Shown: piece by piece, positions 34,411 through 49,787 of the stretch
Numbering within the stretch: position 1 is the first letter of the stretch
Layout of the letters: each line of letters starts with the position of its first letter
DNA from: Flaccisagitta enflata
Taxonomy: Eukaryota > Chaetognatha > Sagittoidea > Aphragmophora
Assembly (NCBI GenBank): GCA_965153355.1
Contig: OZ231127.1
Location: forward strand, 65,844,001 to 65,908,000
Direction: 5' to 3'
DNA length: 64,000 nucleotides
The notes under the pieces: generated by a model
The model's input: only the letters and a program-made list of their open reading frames with translations
Database searches by the model: none
Told to the model about the DNA's origin: nothing
Translations under genes and position numbers: made by a program

Positions 34411-35702
34411 TTCCTATTGTTGCCTGTTCCTTCTCCCTTTATTGTCCCTTGATGCTTCTTTTTCTTAGGTTTTAGCACTTTCTACTACTTGCCGGATGCT
34501 CAACTTGTTCAACTTGTTCAATCAGTTGGTTGGTTAGTCGGTCGTTCGCTCAGTTCCTTCATTCTCTTTTTCAACGATTGAAATATTCTTCTCATTCAAT
34601 TATTAAGGATTTGCATTTACGATTAGTCGAAAACATAGTTCATCTTTCAAATAAGGCCGATGAAGCTAATTTCGTTTGGGTTTGTTACTTTGTTTATTCG
34701 TTGAGGGCGCCACTCGTTCATTACGCAAAATTGACAACTAAATCCACTATGGGATACAGTTTATAATCATACTTACAAGCCTAGCCGGGTTTCAATGTCG
34801 TTCACGGTTCAATTTTTTTTTCATTAAAGAAACTGTTTGCATGATATAGTGCTAAAGTCAAACTATCTGAAGACAGCTTATTCGACAAAAACATAATGTA
34901 TACGGAAACCAATCACCCTGATTCAATGCTGTGAAAGAGCATGTATGAGAAAAAAAATCGGTCTACCCAATGATGAAGACTAAAGACTAAACAAATACAC
35001 AATTAAGACCATTATAAAAGATGGTTGATTTGATCAAACTCATGCAACAACCAGTACGTGGCCATTTCTGTCGCTTAGATGCAACTCTTTTTATCATTCT
35101 TTTAATCAACAAAAATATTCTTTAACATACAATTTTTTTCACGTATTGATTGATCATAATCGCGCGAAGACATAGTGACTTAGCTTAGTTAGTGAGCGGA
35201 AAAACCCAGCGGAAAAGTAGCGAGACAGGGGAGGGCGCCGAGGGAAGCGGAGTGAATTAAGAAGGGGAAAGGAAGAGGACGAGGAAGAGGACAAGGAGGA
35301 CGAGGAAGAGGAAGAGTAAGAGGAGGGCGCCAAGGGAGGTGAAAGGGGAGGCTAAAAGGGAGGAGTCACTGACCAAAACCAGACGCCGAAGAAACTTCAG
35401 AGGAAAAGGAGGAGTCGAGAAATTCGCTCCGAGAAAATTACTTGGACGCCGAACGAACCTCCTCGTGCTTGGACGCCGAACGAACCTCCTCCTGCTTGGA
35501 CGCCGAACGAACCTCCTCGTGCTTGGTCGCCGCGCCATGGCTCTGGAACAATTTGCTTGGTCGCCACATCATGCATCACTGCAACCAATTGCTTGGTTGC
35601 CGACCAAGACTTCTCGTGCTCGCCTGCTCAGTCATCACAGGCGAAAAACAATTCTTATCCTTCTCCTGAGATATTTGAGAAAGTCGAGATTCAGGGGCGA
35701 AG
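34411..35702. other. Intergenic; purine-rich patch and a 27-bp minisatellite
   Basis: 34411-35180 is AT-rich with nothing recognisable. 35220-35350 is a G/A-rich patch (GAGGAAGAGG). 35448-35545 holds about 3.5 copies of a 27-bp unit (CTTGGACGCCGAACGAACCT...). The open frame that covers this area reads on into a mobile repeat, and I do not regard it as a gene. Confidence 0.5.
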
Positions 35703-35890
35703 TTTTTAGTCGCGTGCTACGCGACTCTACACCCCGCTTTGTCGGTCCGTTGGTCCGTCCATCCGCCGCGCCCGTCACACTTTACTTTTTTTTGTCTTTT
35801 CTTTTTTTGCGGTCTTTGGCCTCAATGCTCCTGCCCAAATGATAAAGTGACCTCATAATACAGCCCCTGCCCACCCGCACGCGACTTGGG
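35703..35890 (+). mobile_element. Hairpin-headed repeat, copy 7
   Basis: Starts TTTTTA, hairpin GTCGCGTGCTACGCGAC (35709-35725), GTCCGTTGGTCCGTCC core, distal GCACGCGAC (35877-35885), the exact reverse complement of the first nine hairpin bases. The usual CCGGCCTTG end is replaced by (TATTA)n. Confidence 0.8.
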
Positions 35891-36686
35891 TATTATATTA
35901 TATTATATATATTATATATTATATATTATATATTATAAACCGTACCCGGAGCCCCCGAATGCGGAGATAGTTCTCCGCAACTACGATTGCGCGAGTGGTC
36001 AGTCATTCATCTATCAATTGAACTAGAACCAGTTTACCAACTATATGATATGATATGAGTATCGCAATGCCTAGGACCAAGTTGGAACAATTCCATAGCG
36101 CATTGAAGCAAAAAGAAAAAGAAAGCAGAGCTCAAAAAGTGCGTTTCATGCAGCATGTTTTATCGATAGTGCCATAGTTGAAGCTGTTCTTGATCATGAA
36201 TCATGATCTTCAGAAAGATATTCTCTAGTCCTGTCACGTCGGTAAATCCTCCAATGTTGGTAGTTACATCCCAATACTACACAAGAATGCAGAAAAACCC
36301 GCTGTTATATGACTTTTCACTCAGAATTCTTTTAAAAGAATAGTGCAGCAAAAGCGCTCTTATTGGATGCGTCATGGCATGGAGAGATTGGCCATATATG
36401 TCGCGTCGTTCCGTCGGTAGGTGCGCGACGCCTCTTCAAAAATCACATGGAACGCTTCGGTTGAGGCATACAGTTGTTCCCCGGACGGGCTTGTTCTTGT
36501 GTTCATTCTTCGAGCAGCACATCGATACAAATGTACACTCAGTACAACGCGTCGTGGACTCGTGGTTCGAAAACAGGCCGCAAAAAAATGTCCTCAGCGT
36601 CTCATCAGTTGATCGTGATGAAGTCTTAACGATCGTTTTGATTTAATGCTAAGCAATATCATGGCAACGCGTAATACTTTTTGCTG

Positions 36687-36690
<4 letters not shown>
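35891..36690. other. Unassigned, with short coding-like patches
   Basis: (TATAT) repeats to about 35937, then a 29-codon open patch (YPEPPNAEIVLRNYD...) at about 35936-36029. 36374-36646 is open in two plus frames. Neither has convincing splice sites on both sides. Confidence 0.3.

Positions 36691-36724
<34 letters not shown>
36691..36724. repeat. (TC)n microsatellite at the 5' junction of LINE copy 2
   Basis: TC tract with one TTTC interruption, ending directly at the first LINE base (36725). Confidence 0.9.
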
Positions 36725-39421
36725 GATGAAGATGGCGACTTCAGATTCAGCGGTAAAAAACAGACTGATCATAACACGATTATAATTGATGTAGAAATTG
36801 AAGAAATAGCACAGAAAAACCAAAGCCGAAGTACAAGATGGAATATAAATGCTCCACCAGAGAAGTGGATGCTTTTTAGACATATTCTATCGGGATATAA
36901 GGAACGAGCAGAAGCGATAATGAGTGATAAAGAAAAAGATATTTCAAAAAGGTATTCACAAATTGAAAAATTAATCTATTCAGCCGCCATCCAGTCGATT
37001 GGCAAAACGACAAGAAAGAGAAGATTTAAGCCCAAACCGTCAGCAGAAATGGTAAGACTGAGAAAGGAAAGAAAAGAATTAAAGACTAAATTTGAGAATG
37101 AAAAAGACCCTATCTTGAAACCCTTATTTCGAAACGAATACATGAAAAAACAAAATGAAACCAGGATGAGGAGCGAACTCGAAGAAAAAGAAAGAGTTCA
37201 AGAGCAATTTCAGAAAATGATAAAAGAAGGGCCAAATGGAGTCTGGAAATATAGGAAACTATTGAATAAAGACCATATTGGTGAATGGTGTGTTGTTAAG
37301 AATGAGGAAGGGGAAAGAGTCTTCGACCCAGAGGAAAATAAACGCATAAATGCAAGTCATTACCGAAAACTTTATGCATACAAACCTTTGCCCCATCACA
37401 GTTACCATGATGAGGTCAAAGAAAAAATAGCGAATTTGAGTAATGATGTAACAGATGATGTAAGTGATAATGGAAATGACATCCGGCCAATGGATTTACC
37501 GCCAACGAAAAAAGAAATTGAGGAAGCAATAAAACTTAAGAAAAACAGAAAGGCAACTACAGACTGGCCTAATGAGATGTTGAAAAAAGGCGGAGAACCC
37601 ATGATTGATATAATTGAGATAGTAATGAGGACGTTCTGGGAGGAAGGAGTCCCCCCTGAACAATGGAACCAAGGCATCATCACTAACATTTTTAAAGGCA
37701 AGGGAGACCGTGAACTAATGGACAATCAAAGAGGAGTAACTGTTTCAAGTGCAATAGGAACAATCGCTGAACATATCATAAACAACCGACTCATGAATGT
37801 CATAAAATTCAGCCAGGCACAAGCAGGAGGAAGAAAAGGAGGAAGCACCATCGACCATATTTTTGTTCTAAAAAGCATCATCTCCATGGCCCTACAAAAA
37901 GGACAAGAATTGTTGGTCACCTTTTTTGATATTAAGAAAGCGTATGACAGGGCTTGCATGCAAGACATGCTCCTGATCATAAATGAAAGAGGGTTTGATG
38001 GAAAAATTTGGAAACTAACTAAGTCTTTGAATGTAAACTTGACTGCAAGAGTAAAGACGAAAGCTGGCCTGTCGGACGTTATTAAGAGGGAGACAGGGGG
38101 CAAACAAGGCGCAAAACTTATGGTGCCAATGTTTTCCAAGATGATGGACACTCTCCCAGAGGAGATGCACTCCAACCCCGATCTAGGGGTGCAGCACGGA
38201 AAGACTAAAGTGGCGGGTGCTGCATTTGTGGATGATATAGCAAGCCTTGCAATAGGGTATACACAACAGAGAATGACTCTTGAGGTAATTAACGAATTTG
38301 CAATTAAACATCAATTAGAGTGGGGGGAAAATAAATGCAAAGTGATGGAGATAGGTACTCACAGAGAGATAAACAAACAATGGGATCTTGGCAATAAGAA
38401 AATAGATACCTGTCATGAGTACAAATATCTTGGGGAAATAATTTCGAGAGATGGAAAAAATACAGGAAACATTAAAGAAAGAGAAGGAAAAGTAAAAGCA
38501 AAAGTGATTGAAACAATTACGTGTACCAAAAATCAAATTATGCAGAAAATAGCAACCAAAGTTCTGCTAAAGCTCCATGAATGTGTTTTGATACCAAGCC
38601 TCTTCTATGCCGCAGAAACATGGTCACTCTCTGCGTTAGAGACAAAACAAATTGATAGAATTGATTTATGGGCATTGAAAAGAATTTTTGGGCTTCCTCC
38701 AACTACCCCAACCCCTGCCGTGCGGTTTATGACTGGCACTATGTATGCGAGTGTGCGTATTCAAATGATGCAAGCGATATATTTGCATGACCTGCTGCAG
38801 AAAGAAGATGACCACTGGGCCAACGAATCTCTAGAGGTGTTGGTTGAAAACAATGCCCTGTGGGGCAAACGCATCTTAAAAACACTGGAAGAATGGGAAT
38901 TAGAAGATGATTTCCACGCAATCAAACTGATCCCAAAAATCTCATGGAAAAGAAGAGTCGAACTTGCTGCGGAAAAGATAAACAAAGCTCTCATCCTAGA
39001 GGACTGTCAAACAAAACAAAGAGGAATCTCACGAGAAAAAACTAAGACAAAAACTATCATTGAAATAGTCGAGCGCGACAACTACAAAAGAAACCCATCC
39101 CCACTTATTTCTAAATTATCGTGTCTCAAGACCCGGGCGTTGATTATGGGGAGATATGGTATGCTTGAGTGTAAGGCTAACTTTTCTTGTGGCTATGGTA
39201 GCAAGATATGTGATGAATGTAATGTGGAGGATAATGAATCGCATAGAATGAACCACTGTCCGAAATATCGTAGTATCAACAAGTATGATGAATCGGTAAA
39301 GATCAATTTTGGGGACATATATTCCGATGAACTAGAAATTGCGGACCCCGTTATTGAGGCTGTGTTATCTATGTGGGATTTGGCAAATGGTAGAAACAAA
39401 ATGAAGGGTGTGGTTAGTTGA
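36725..39421 (+). CDS. LINE reverse transcriptase with C-terminal zinc knuckle (5'-truncated open frame)
   Basis: The frame is open from the junction (36725) to the stop at 39419-39421; the first Met is at 36869, giving 850 residues. Numbered from that Met: RT entry block IFKGKGDRE near residue 273, VTFFDIKKAYDRA near 350, catalytic AAFVDDIASLA near 452, and C-x2-C-x7-H-x4-C (CDECNVEDNESHRMNHC) near 780. Known of the family: the protein nicks target DNA with its endonuclease and copies its RNA onto the nick. Here the endonuclease is missing apart from its SDHN-like end (TDHN), so the copy cannot move by itself. The unbroken frame suggests recent insertion. It encodes an RT typical of LINEs; the clade needs a tree. 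Confidence 0.88.
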   Translation, partial: DEDGDFRFSGKKQTDHNTIIIDVEIEEIAQKNQSRSTRWNINAPPEKWMLFRHILSGYKERAEAIMSDKEKDISKRYSQIEKLIYSAAIQSIGKTTRKRRFKPKPSAEMVRLRKERKELKTKFENEKDPILKPLFRNEYMKKQNETRMRSELEEKERVQEQFQKMIKEGPNGVWKYRKLLNKDHIGEWCVVKNEEGERVFDPEENKRINASHYRKLYAYKPLPHHSYHDEVKEKIANLSNDVTDDVSDNGNDIRPMDLPPTKKEIEEAIKLKKNRKATTDWPNEMLKKGGEPMIDIIEIVMRTFWEEGVPPEQWNQGIITNIFKGKGDRELMDNQRGVTVSSAIGTIAEHIINNRLMNVIKFSQAQAGGRKGGSTIDHIFVLKSIISMALQKGQELLVTFFDIKKAYDRACMQDMLLIINERGFDGKIWKLTKSLNVNLTARVKTKAGLSDVIKRETGGKQGAKLMVPMFSKMMDTLPEEMHSNPDLGVQHGKTKVAGAAFVDDIASLAIGYTQQRMTLEVINEFAIKHQLEWGENKCKVMEIGTHREINKQWDLGNKKIDTCHEYKYLGEIISRDGKNTGNIKEREGKVKAKVIETITCTKNQIMQKIATKVLLKLHECVLIPSLFYAAETWSLSALETKQIDRIDLWALKRIFGLPPTTPTPAVRFMTGTMYASVRIQMMQAIYLHDLLQKEDDHWANESLEVLVENNALWGKRILKTLEEWELEDDFHAIKLIPKISWKRRVELAAEKINKALILEDCQTKQRGISREKTKTKTIIEIVERDNYKRNPSPLISKLSCLKTRALIMGRYGMLECKANFSCGYGSKICDECNVEDNESHRMNHCPKYRSINKYDESVKINFGDIYSDELEIADPVIEAVLSMWDLANGRNKMKGVVS

Positions 39422-39631
39422 ATGACACCCCGTGCTCTCTCTCTCTCTCTCCGCTTATCACATATGCTGGGATAATGTTATCGATGGATAGTTTGCTTAT
39501 TTATTTGATGAATTAATATCTAGTATAGTAGAAGTAGAGTAGTGATAAAAATATGATAATCATCATGTCCCTGTACCATCATTGTGTACTAAAAGTGATA
39601 TCGCTTCATGGACATTAAAAATCAAATCAAA
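36725..39631 (+). mobile_element. Non-LTR retrotransposon, copy 2, 5'-truncated, embedded in (TC)n
   Basis: Begins within the last part of the endonuclease (the TDHN motif is 16 codons in) directly after (TC)n and ends with AAAAATCAAATCAAATCAA directly before (TC)n at 39632. Same orientation and same 3' tail as copy 1. Confidence 0.88.
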
Positions 39632-39632
39632 T

Positions 39633-39673
<41 letters not shown>

Positions 39674-39848
39674 CGAGTCTGTGGTCAGTTCCTTTCGTTT
39701 TTTGTTGTCTCATTCTCTATCTCTCTCGGGAGATGGCACTAACTGGCCGCCGTTACGAAGTCTTTATGCGTTGACACCTACACAGATTGTCATCCTTATT
39801 TTCGCGTCTACGACCATAGAAATACGGCCGAATAACAAAATGGGGTCC

Positions 39849-39918
<70 letters not shown>
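39632..39918. repeat. (TC)n and (GA)n microsatellites downstream of LINE copy 2
   Basis: (TC)n 39633-39669; a short unique bridge; (GA)n 39850-39918. Confidence 0.88.
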
Positions 39919-39922
<4 letters not shown>

Positions 39923-40104
39923 GTCTTAATTCATGACTACATTATCCCGGCTTCTGTTTTGATTATCTCTGTCTGTCTGTCCTGGTCTCTGTCAGTTTGT
40001 TATTGCAGTTTCCATCCCAATTCGTTGGTCTGTATTTCAATCAGTTTATTTCTCTCTCTCTCTCTCTCTCTTTTTCTCTGTTCTTGACCAATACCTTCCC
40101 CCTT

Positions 40105-41208
<1,104 letters not shown>

Positions 41209-41277
41209 ATGAGAACGGCCCTAGACGGTAGGGAAAAAGGGGGGGGGTAGAGGGGAGAGGGGCGGGATGAGGTGGAG

Positions 41278-42714
<1,437 letters not shown>

Positions 42715-42715
<1 letters not shown>

Positions 42716-43196
42716 GGCAAGGGCTGATGTCTGTAGGACACGGGTGAATTTCACGCCTGTCCATTCGTCCGTACGTACGCACCCCTCTAAGCTTCTCAAT
42801 TCTCAAATTGCCATTGAATATGGGAAAATGACAAAATGCAAACTCCTCTAATGAACATGGAAAATGACAACTTGCAAACTTCCCATTGAATAACATGGAA
42901 AATTTACAAAAAATAGAAAAATGCATATTTCTTATCAAATAACATGGAAAATTACAAAAAAATTATAAAAAAATGAAAGAAAAAATGCAAAATTGCAATT
43001 GGATAACATGGAAAATTGACAAAAAAATGAAATTCTCATTGAATAACATGGAAAATTGACAAAAAATTTTAGAAAATATACAACTCCTATTGAATATCAT
43101 GAAAATTGCTCCAAAAGCCTGAAATATGCCTACTCAGGACGTAAGGAAATTCACCCCTGTGTCCTACAGGACATCGGCCCTATGGGACCGCTGCCC
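42715..43196. mobile_element. TIR/minisatellite element of the GGGCAGCG family
   Basis: Left GGGCAAGGGCTGATGTCTGT and GGACACGGGTGAATTTC; right GGAAATTCACCCCTGTGTCC and GACATCGGCCCTATGGGACC and GCTGCCC in inverse sense. The interior is an AT-rich array of about 45-bp units (ATTGAATAACATGGAAAATT...). It follows (TC)n directly. Confidence 0.75.
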
Positions 43197-43289
43197 TGCT
43201 CTCACTCTACTTCTTCGGCTTTTCACTCCAAGCAGGGCATCGGGTACCGCTGACCATGTGCAATCCTTGGATGACTTGTTTTTCATTAC

Positions 43290-43447
43290 CACGCTGGCCG
43301 TTCCTTGAGGGAGGTCGGGCCGAAACTGGTTTTCCATTTGGTTGCGCTGATGTCTATCATCTGGCTTCCATCGTTTGCCACCAGAGCCACTAGAGGTCTC
43401 TTCTAATTGTGATCCGTTGCCAGCGGCGGACGCCGCCCACCAGGGGG
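43290..43447 (-). CDS. Exon-like segment, unknown protein
   Basis: Acceptor TGTTAG at 43448-43453, 52 codons in phase 1 (PWWAASAAGNGSQLEETSS..., then RHQRNQMENQFRPDLPQGTA), donor GTG|GTAATG. G+C-rich compared with the flanks. No family recognised; the acceptor is preceded by G+C-rich DNA, not a clear pyrimidine tract. Confidence 0.35.
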
Positions 43448-43453
43448 CTAACA

Positions 43454-44511
43454 CGCCAACGCCGGCCCGGGTCAGGGGTCAGGCTATATATTCTTAATTT
43501 GTGGGAATGGAGATGGGAGGACGAAATAGGGGTAGGGGGGATAGATGGAGGATTTTTTCGGGGGGGGGGGGGGAATTAAGGGGTAGTGAGAAGTGAGTAT
43601 TGAATTAAAAGTTTGATATTATAGTGTTGGGTGAATGCCAAAAAGCACGCGTGTAAGTACACAATTGTATGTAAAATTGTAAAGAATGTACTGGTACAGC
43701 TGGATTAGGTTCGTGAAAAATCCAAAATTACTAGATGCTTCAGTCGAGGATATATGACAGAAAATTTATGAAGGAAAATGAAGTGTTTCACCATACTTTT
43801 TGCATTATTATCAGGGCCACAATGAAGCAGGAGTGCCTTTAATGGAGAAATTGTCTCTAAAGACACTAGCTGCATACATTTTTATCATGTTTTGACTGAA
43901 AATGTAATTTGAACTATGCGATTGATGCGAAAACAAGAATGAAAATTTCTGCATACACTTTTTTTTATTTTCTGAGGTCGAAATCTTAAGAAAGCCAAAC
44001 ACAGGTAAATTTTGCATTTTGAAAAACATAGTTCTCTCTGTTATCGATTTGGGAAGAGAACTATATTCTTTGTTTTTTCATTTTTTCATTTTGTATGCAA
44101 ATTCAGAATTTCGACCAGCCCCCTGTCAGTGACCAAAAATAAAATAAGTACAAATTTTCAAAACAAATTTTTTGGTAACATTGGCTAAACTTGGTCCTCT
44201 TGCTAAATAAATGCAAACTTTTCTTTTAAATATTATGTCCGAGCGATCTCAATCACTTATATTCATTTGTTTTTGCATTTTCATTTATACATTTTTTCTA
44301 TTTCTACCTTCTTTGAAACAAATTTTGCCTTCGGGGGGAAGCCGTCATATGTACATAATATGTACAAAATTGTACATATACAAGAAAATAATGATATTAA
44401 AGAAACTGCGCGTGCGCAAAGAAAAAGAAAAGAGAAAAGAACACGAAAAAGAAAAAAAGAACACGAAAAGAAAAAAAGAACACGAAAAAGAAAAAAAGAA
44501 CACGAAAAAGA
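43454..44511. other. AT-rich intergenic DNA
   Basis: A G run at 43560-43573, then AT-rich DNA without frames of interest. A-rich CACGAAAAAGAAAAAAAGAA tandem units run from about 44440 into the next hairpin repeat. Confidence 0.45.
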
Positions 44512-44617
44512 AACAAGGCCAAGTAGGCCAATAAGGTGCGACGTGTGGATCGTCGAACGAATGCGTTACCCGACAGACCAACGGACACAGCCAGTTATAG
44601 AGGTGCTTTGTCGCACG
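44512..44617 (-). mobile_element. Hairpin-headed repeat, short form, copy 8
   Basis: Near-identical to 5115-5220: AACAAGGCCAAGTAGGCC, distal GGTGCGAC (44535-44542), terminal GGTGCTTTGTCGCAC (44602-44616). It is embedded in a CACGAAAAAGAAA tandem array that continues on both sides. Confidence 0.8.
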
Positions 44618-44858
44618 AAAAAGAAAAAAAAACACGAAAAAGAAAAAAAACATGAAAAAGAAAAAAATATGAGAAAGCAAAAAAAAAAAAAAAAAAAAAA
44701 GAAAGAAAAAAAAAAAGTAGCGAAGAAGCAGCAGCCGAGGGTCATCTAGGAAAATCTGGGGTTTTCATTCATTGACCCGGAAGAAATCTTTCTGACCCGA
44801 AAAACCGAAGGGGCGAGTAAAGCTAAAGAGAATGAAATCCGGATCATCATAAAAACTG

Positions 44859-45545
<687 letters not shown>

Positions 45546-45796
45546 GGCAGACACAGACAGAAAAACTCAGTCATACTGGCAGACGTAGACAGAGACAGCG
45601 ACACGCAAACAATCATAACAACAGCAAGGTAGCAACATGAATTCATCCTCAGTCTCTGCACGTTTCCATCAACTTGAAAAGCGAAGCGAAATGACATGAA
45701 ATGACATGAAATCTGCTCGTGCCGCTTTGAAACTAAACGTATTTCGCAATATTCCATTACCATGACTACTAACAAATTTGATAAAGCTCACGTGGT

Positions 45797-46320
45797 TACA
45801 GTAGATCTCGTCTAGACTTGAGATAACGGGGTCAAGCATTGTGGAAAGACGAATGAAGAGGACAATATTGATCATGGATTCAAAGGATGCCTTCTCATGA
45901 TATTAGGCCATGGAAACATTTCCATGGATTTCGCTAGTAACATTATTTAGACATTTAGAACATTGCTAAAACAGACATAACTTTCCACAGTATGTTTAAA
46001 GAATGTCGCCGCTTGGCTGCTGCTAGAGCATATCCATGTGTGACAACCCCTAGCAACCGCTAAACGAGCGACATTCTTACAGAACATACTGTGGGAAAGT
46101 TGTAGTAAATTTTATTTTAAGCAATGTTCCCTAAAAAAATCTCTCAAAATATTGATACTTTAGCGAGAATACATGGAAATGTGTTTCCATGGCAACCAGC
46201 TATCATGGGCAATAAAGCATCCCCTTATTAATCTATGTTTGAAATATCACTCCCCTGGCTTTATTTGTTTTCCTACAATGCTTGCCCCCGTTATCTCAAG
46301 TCTAGACGAGATCTACTGTA
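45797..46320. mobile_element. Tc1/mariner-like fold-back MITE, TIR family 1
   Basis: Ends TACAGTAGATCTCGTCTA and TAGACGAGATCTACTGTA are perfect inverse complements, continuing ACTTGAGATAACGGGG. Inner pairs include AACTTTCCACAGTATGTT and AACATACTGTGGGAAAGTT, so nearly the whole 524 bp can fold back. Same family as 9921-10850 (the first 18 bases differ only at one position). Confidence 0.85.
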
Positions 46321-47232
46321 GCTTTGATGGAAATGAAATTTTGATTGTAATGACGTCTGATATGGTTAAATTGTCCGTGGAGAGACAGCAACTTCCGCTT
46401 AACACCTCTCACAAAATTAGGCGAACTGGGATCAGAACTTGTCCATAATTGCGTCTTTAAAGTCCAAAACAGGAGTCCAGGTTAATGATAATATCGAAAC
46501 ATGTTATTCCCATGAGGGTTCTAAAAAAAAACTTCAAATCTTTTCAACCAATAGCTGTAAATAGCTTCATCAAATGATATCATGCAAATTTTATGTTTAG
46601 TCAAGCTTCAAATTTGTCGCTAAAACCATTATAATTAACAGGGGGTTTTGATACTTTTTGCAGCTGTCAATGACTGAATTTTGGTACTGTTGACTCATTA
46701 TTATTGTCTGTTAGTGGTACAAGAACATGAGAATCAATGTTTTTGTGACTTTTTATGGTAAATTTTAGGGAGGTTTATGTTTTCTTATCATCAAAAAATT
46801 ACTTGTCAAAATCTGTCAAAATCTTTTACTGGATTTTTGGGATAACACATTCTGAGAGCCACGCTCTTTCCCAGGTACACAAATTTGCCCCAGATTGCGA
46901 AAATACTATATTTTATCTCCCTCTGTGTCAAATTTAAGCCCAGTGAATGCATTATTTCTATCAATTTTGACAATTTTGCCAGTTCGTTGAATTATGTGAC
47001 TCTTCCTCTTCCTCTTTCCTTCACAATTTTTGAATACAGAAGAAAGGAAGAATACATTAGATATCGTTTAGACTTGAGATGATAGGAGGCACGGAGACTG
47101 CAAGTAAAGGAGAATGAAGTCAGGAAGTGATATATATCAAGAACATACTGAAAAAAATACTGCTAAAATACTGCTAAATACTGCTTATCATGGTATTTGC
47201 TTGCGCGTAATTTTCCACTTTTTTGTCACTAT
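46321..47232. other. AT-rich intergenic DNA
   Basis: No gene. At 47060-47088 TTAGATATCGTTTAGACTTG resembles a decayed family-1 TIR end. Confidence 0.4.
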
Positions 47233-47340
47233 TTTTAAGTCGCGTGCATGCGACTATAACTTGCTATGTCCGTCGGTCGGTTGGTTCGTCGGTCCGTCTG
47301 TCGGTAACACTTTGTTTTTTCTTGAAAATTGAGACTAATT
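47233..47340 (+). mobile_element. Hairpin-headed repeat, copy 9 (head only)
   Basis: TTTTTAA, hairpin GTCGCGTGCATGCGAC (47239-47254), GTCCGTCGGTCGGTTGG core. No distal end found nearby. Confidence 0.6.
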
Positions 47341-47494
47341 GCTCTCACCCAAAGGCCTACGACTTTAAAAAAAAAACATGACAATATTGCCTACGATTAT
47401 GTATAAGTCTATAGTATACGCGCGTGTGTGATCCCCATAAGAAAACAAAATGACGTCACGGTATTAAAATGATGCACTTCGCACAACCAAATGT

Positions 47495-47580
47495 GTCAAT
47501 ATGACGATGTATGCCGCCGCCGAAGCTGCAGCCGCTGCCGCCGCCGCTTCGACGATCCGCCGGTGACAATGAAGATTCCA
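47495..47580. other. G+C-rich trinucleotide patch, possibly coding
   Basis: GCCGCCGCCGAAGCTGCAGCC reads Ala-rich on the plus strand (ATG at 47501, then Ala codons to a GTGACA donor-like site) and Gly/Arg-rich on the minus strand. Undecidable without expression data. Confidence 0.2.
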
Positions 47581-47632
47581 TTAACGCCGCTGATGATAGA
47601 ATTTATATGTAAATCTGAACTAAGTGAATAAC

Positions 47633-49040
<1,408 letters not shown>

Positions 49041-49044
49041 ATCT

Positions 49045-49680
49045 TTTTAGGTGCGCCATAGCACCTCTATAAGAGGCTCTGTCTGTCGGTTGGTCGGTCG
49101 GTCGGTCGGTCGGTCATGTCACGCTCGAGTTGAAAATCTCGAAAAGAAGCAAAAATCACTGGAAATGATTCAGAAATGATTCAGAAATATGATAGGATGA
49201 TTTTTAGATGCGCCATAGCATCTCTATAAGAAGCTCTGTCCGTCCGTCCGTCCATCCGTCAGTCACGCTCGAATGATAAATTGCTAAAAATGTTTGAAAT
49301 CAATAGAAAACTCATTTTGTTCATCATAAATGATATAATCAGCTACGGTTAGGTCTTATAGAGCTGGGGATAGGTCGGATAGGTCTGATGATAGGTCGGA
49401 TAGGTCTTAGGATAGGTCTGATAGAGCTGGAGATAGGTCTGATAGAGCTGGGGATAGGTTTGATAGAGCTGGTGATAGGTCTGATAGAGCTCGGGATAGG
49501 TCTGATAGAGCTCGGGAAAGGTCTGATAGTGCTCGGGAGAGGCCTGATAGAGCTCGGGATAGGTCTTATAGAGCTAGGAATGGTCTGATAGAGCTAGGGA
49601 TAGGTCTGATGGAGCTAGGGATAGCTATGAATTATTAACGCTCGGCGCACCGTCTTGGCCCGTGTATCCGGCCTTGTTTC
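49045..49680 (+). mobile_element. Hairpin-headed repeat, copy 10, with a second head and an internal minisatellite
   Basis: TTTTTA, hairpin GGTGCGCCATAGCACC (49050-49065), CTCTATAAGAGG, GTCGGTCGG core. A second head GATGCGCCATAGCATC lies at 49207-49222. A minisatellite of GATAGGTCTGATAGAGCTGG units fills 49345-49625. The distal end GGCGCACC (49644-49651) then CCCGTGTATCCGGCCTTG. The distal octamer is the exact reverse complement of the first head's 5' arm, not of the second's. Confidence 0.75.
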
Positions 49681-49787
49681 TTTTGCAATTACAGAGTGAA
49701 ACATGAAAAATAGTCGCAAAAGCGTTAGACGGTCAGCGGTACCCGTGCCCGCTTAAGTAGGCTGTGGTTGAAGTTGAGGAGGGAACA

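Noticed and set aside
35339-35842. Plus-strand ATG frame of 167 codons
   Set aside because: Made of a purine-rich tract and a 27-bp minisatellite, and its last third lies in a mobile repeat (35703-35890).
36374-36646. Plus-strand 90-codon frame before LINE copy 2
   Set aside because: Two overlapping plus frames are equally open and no flanking acceptor or donor is convincing. Noted only as unassigned.
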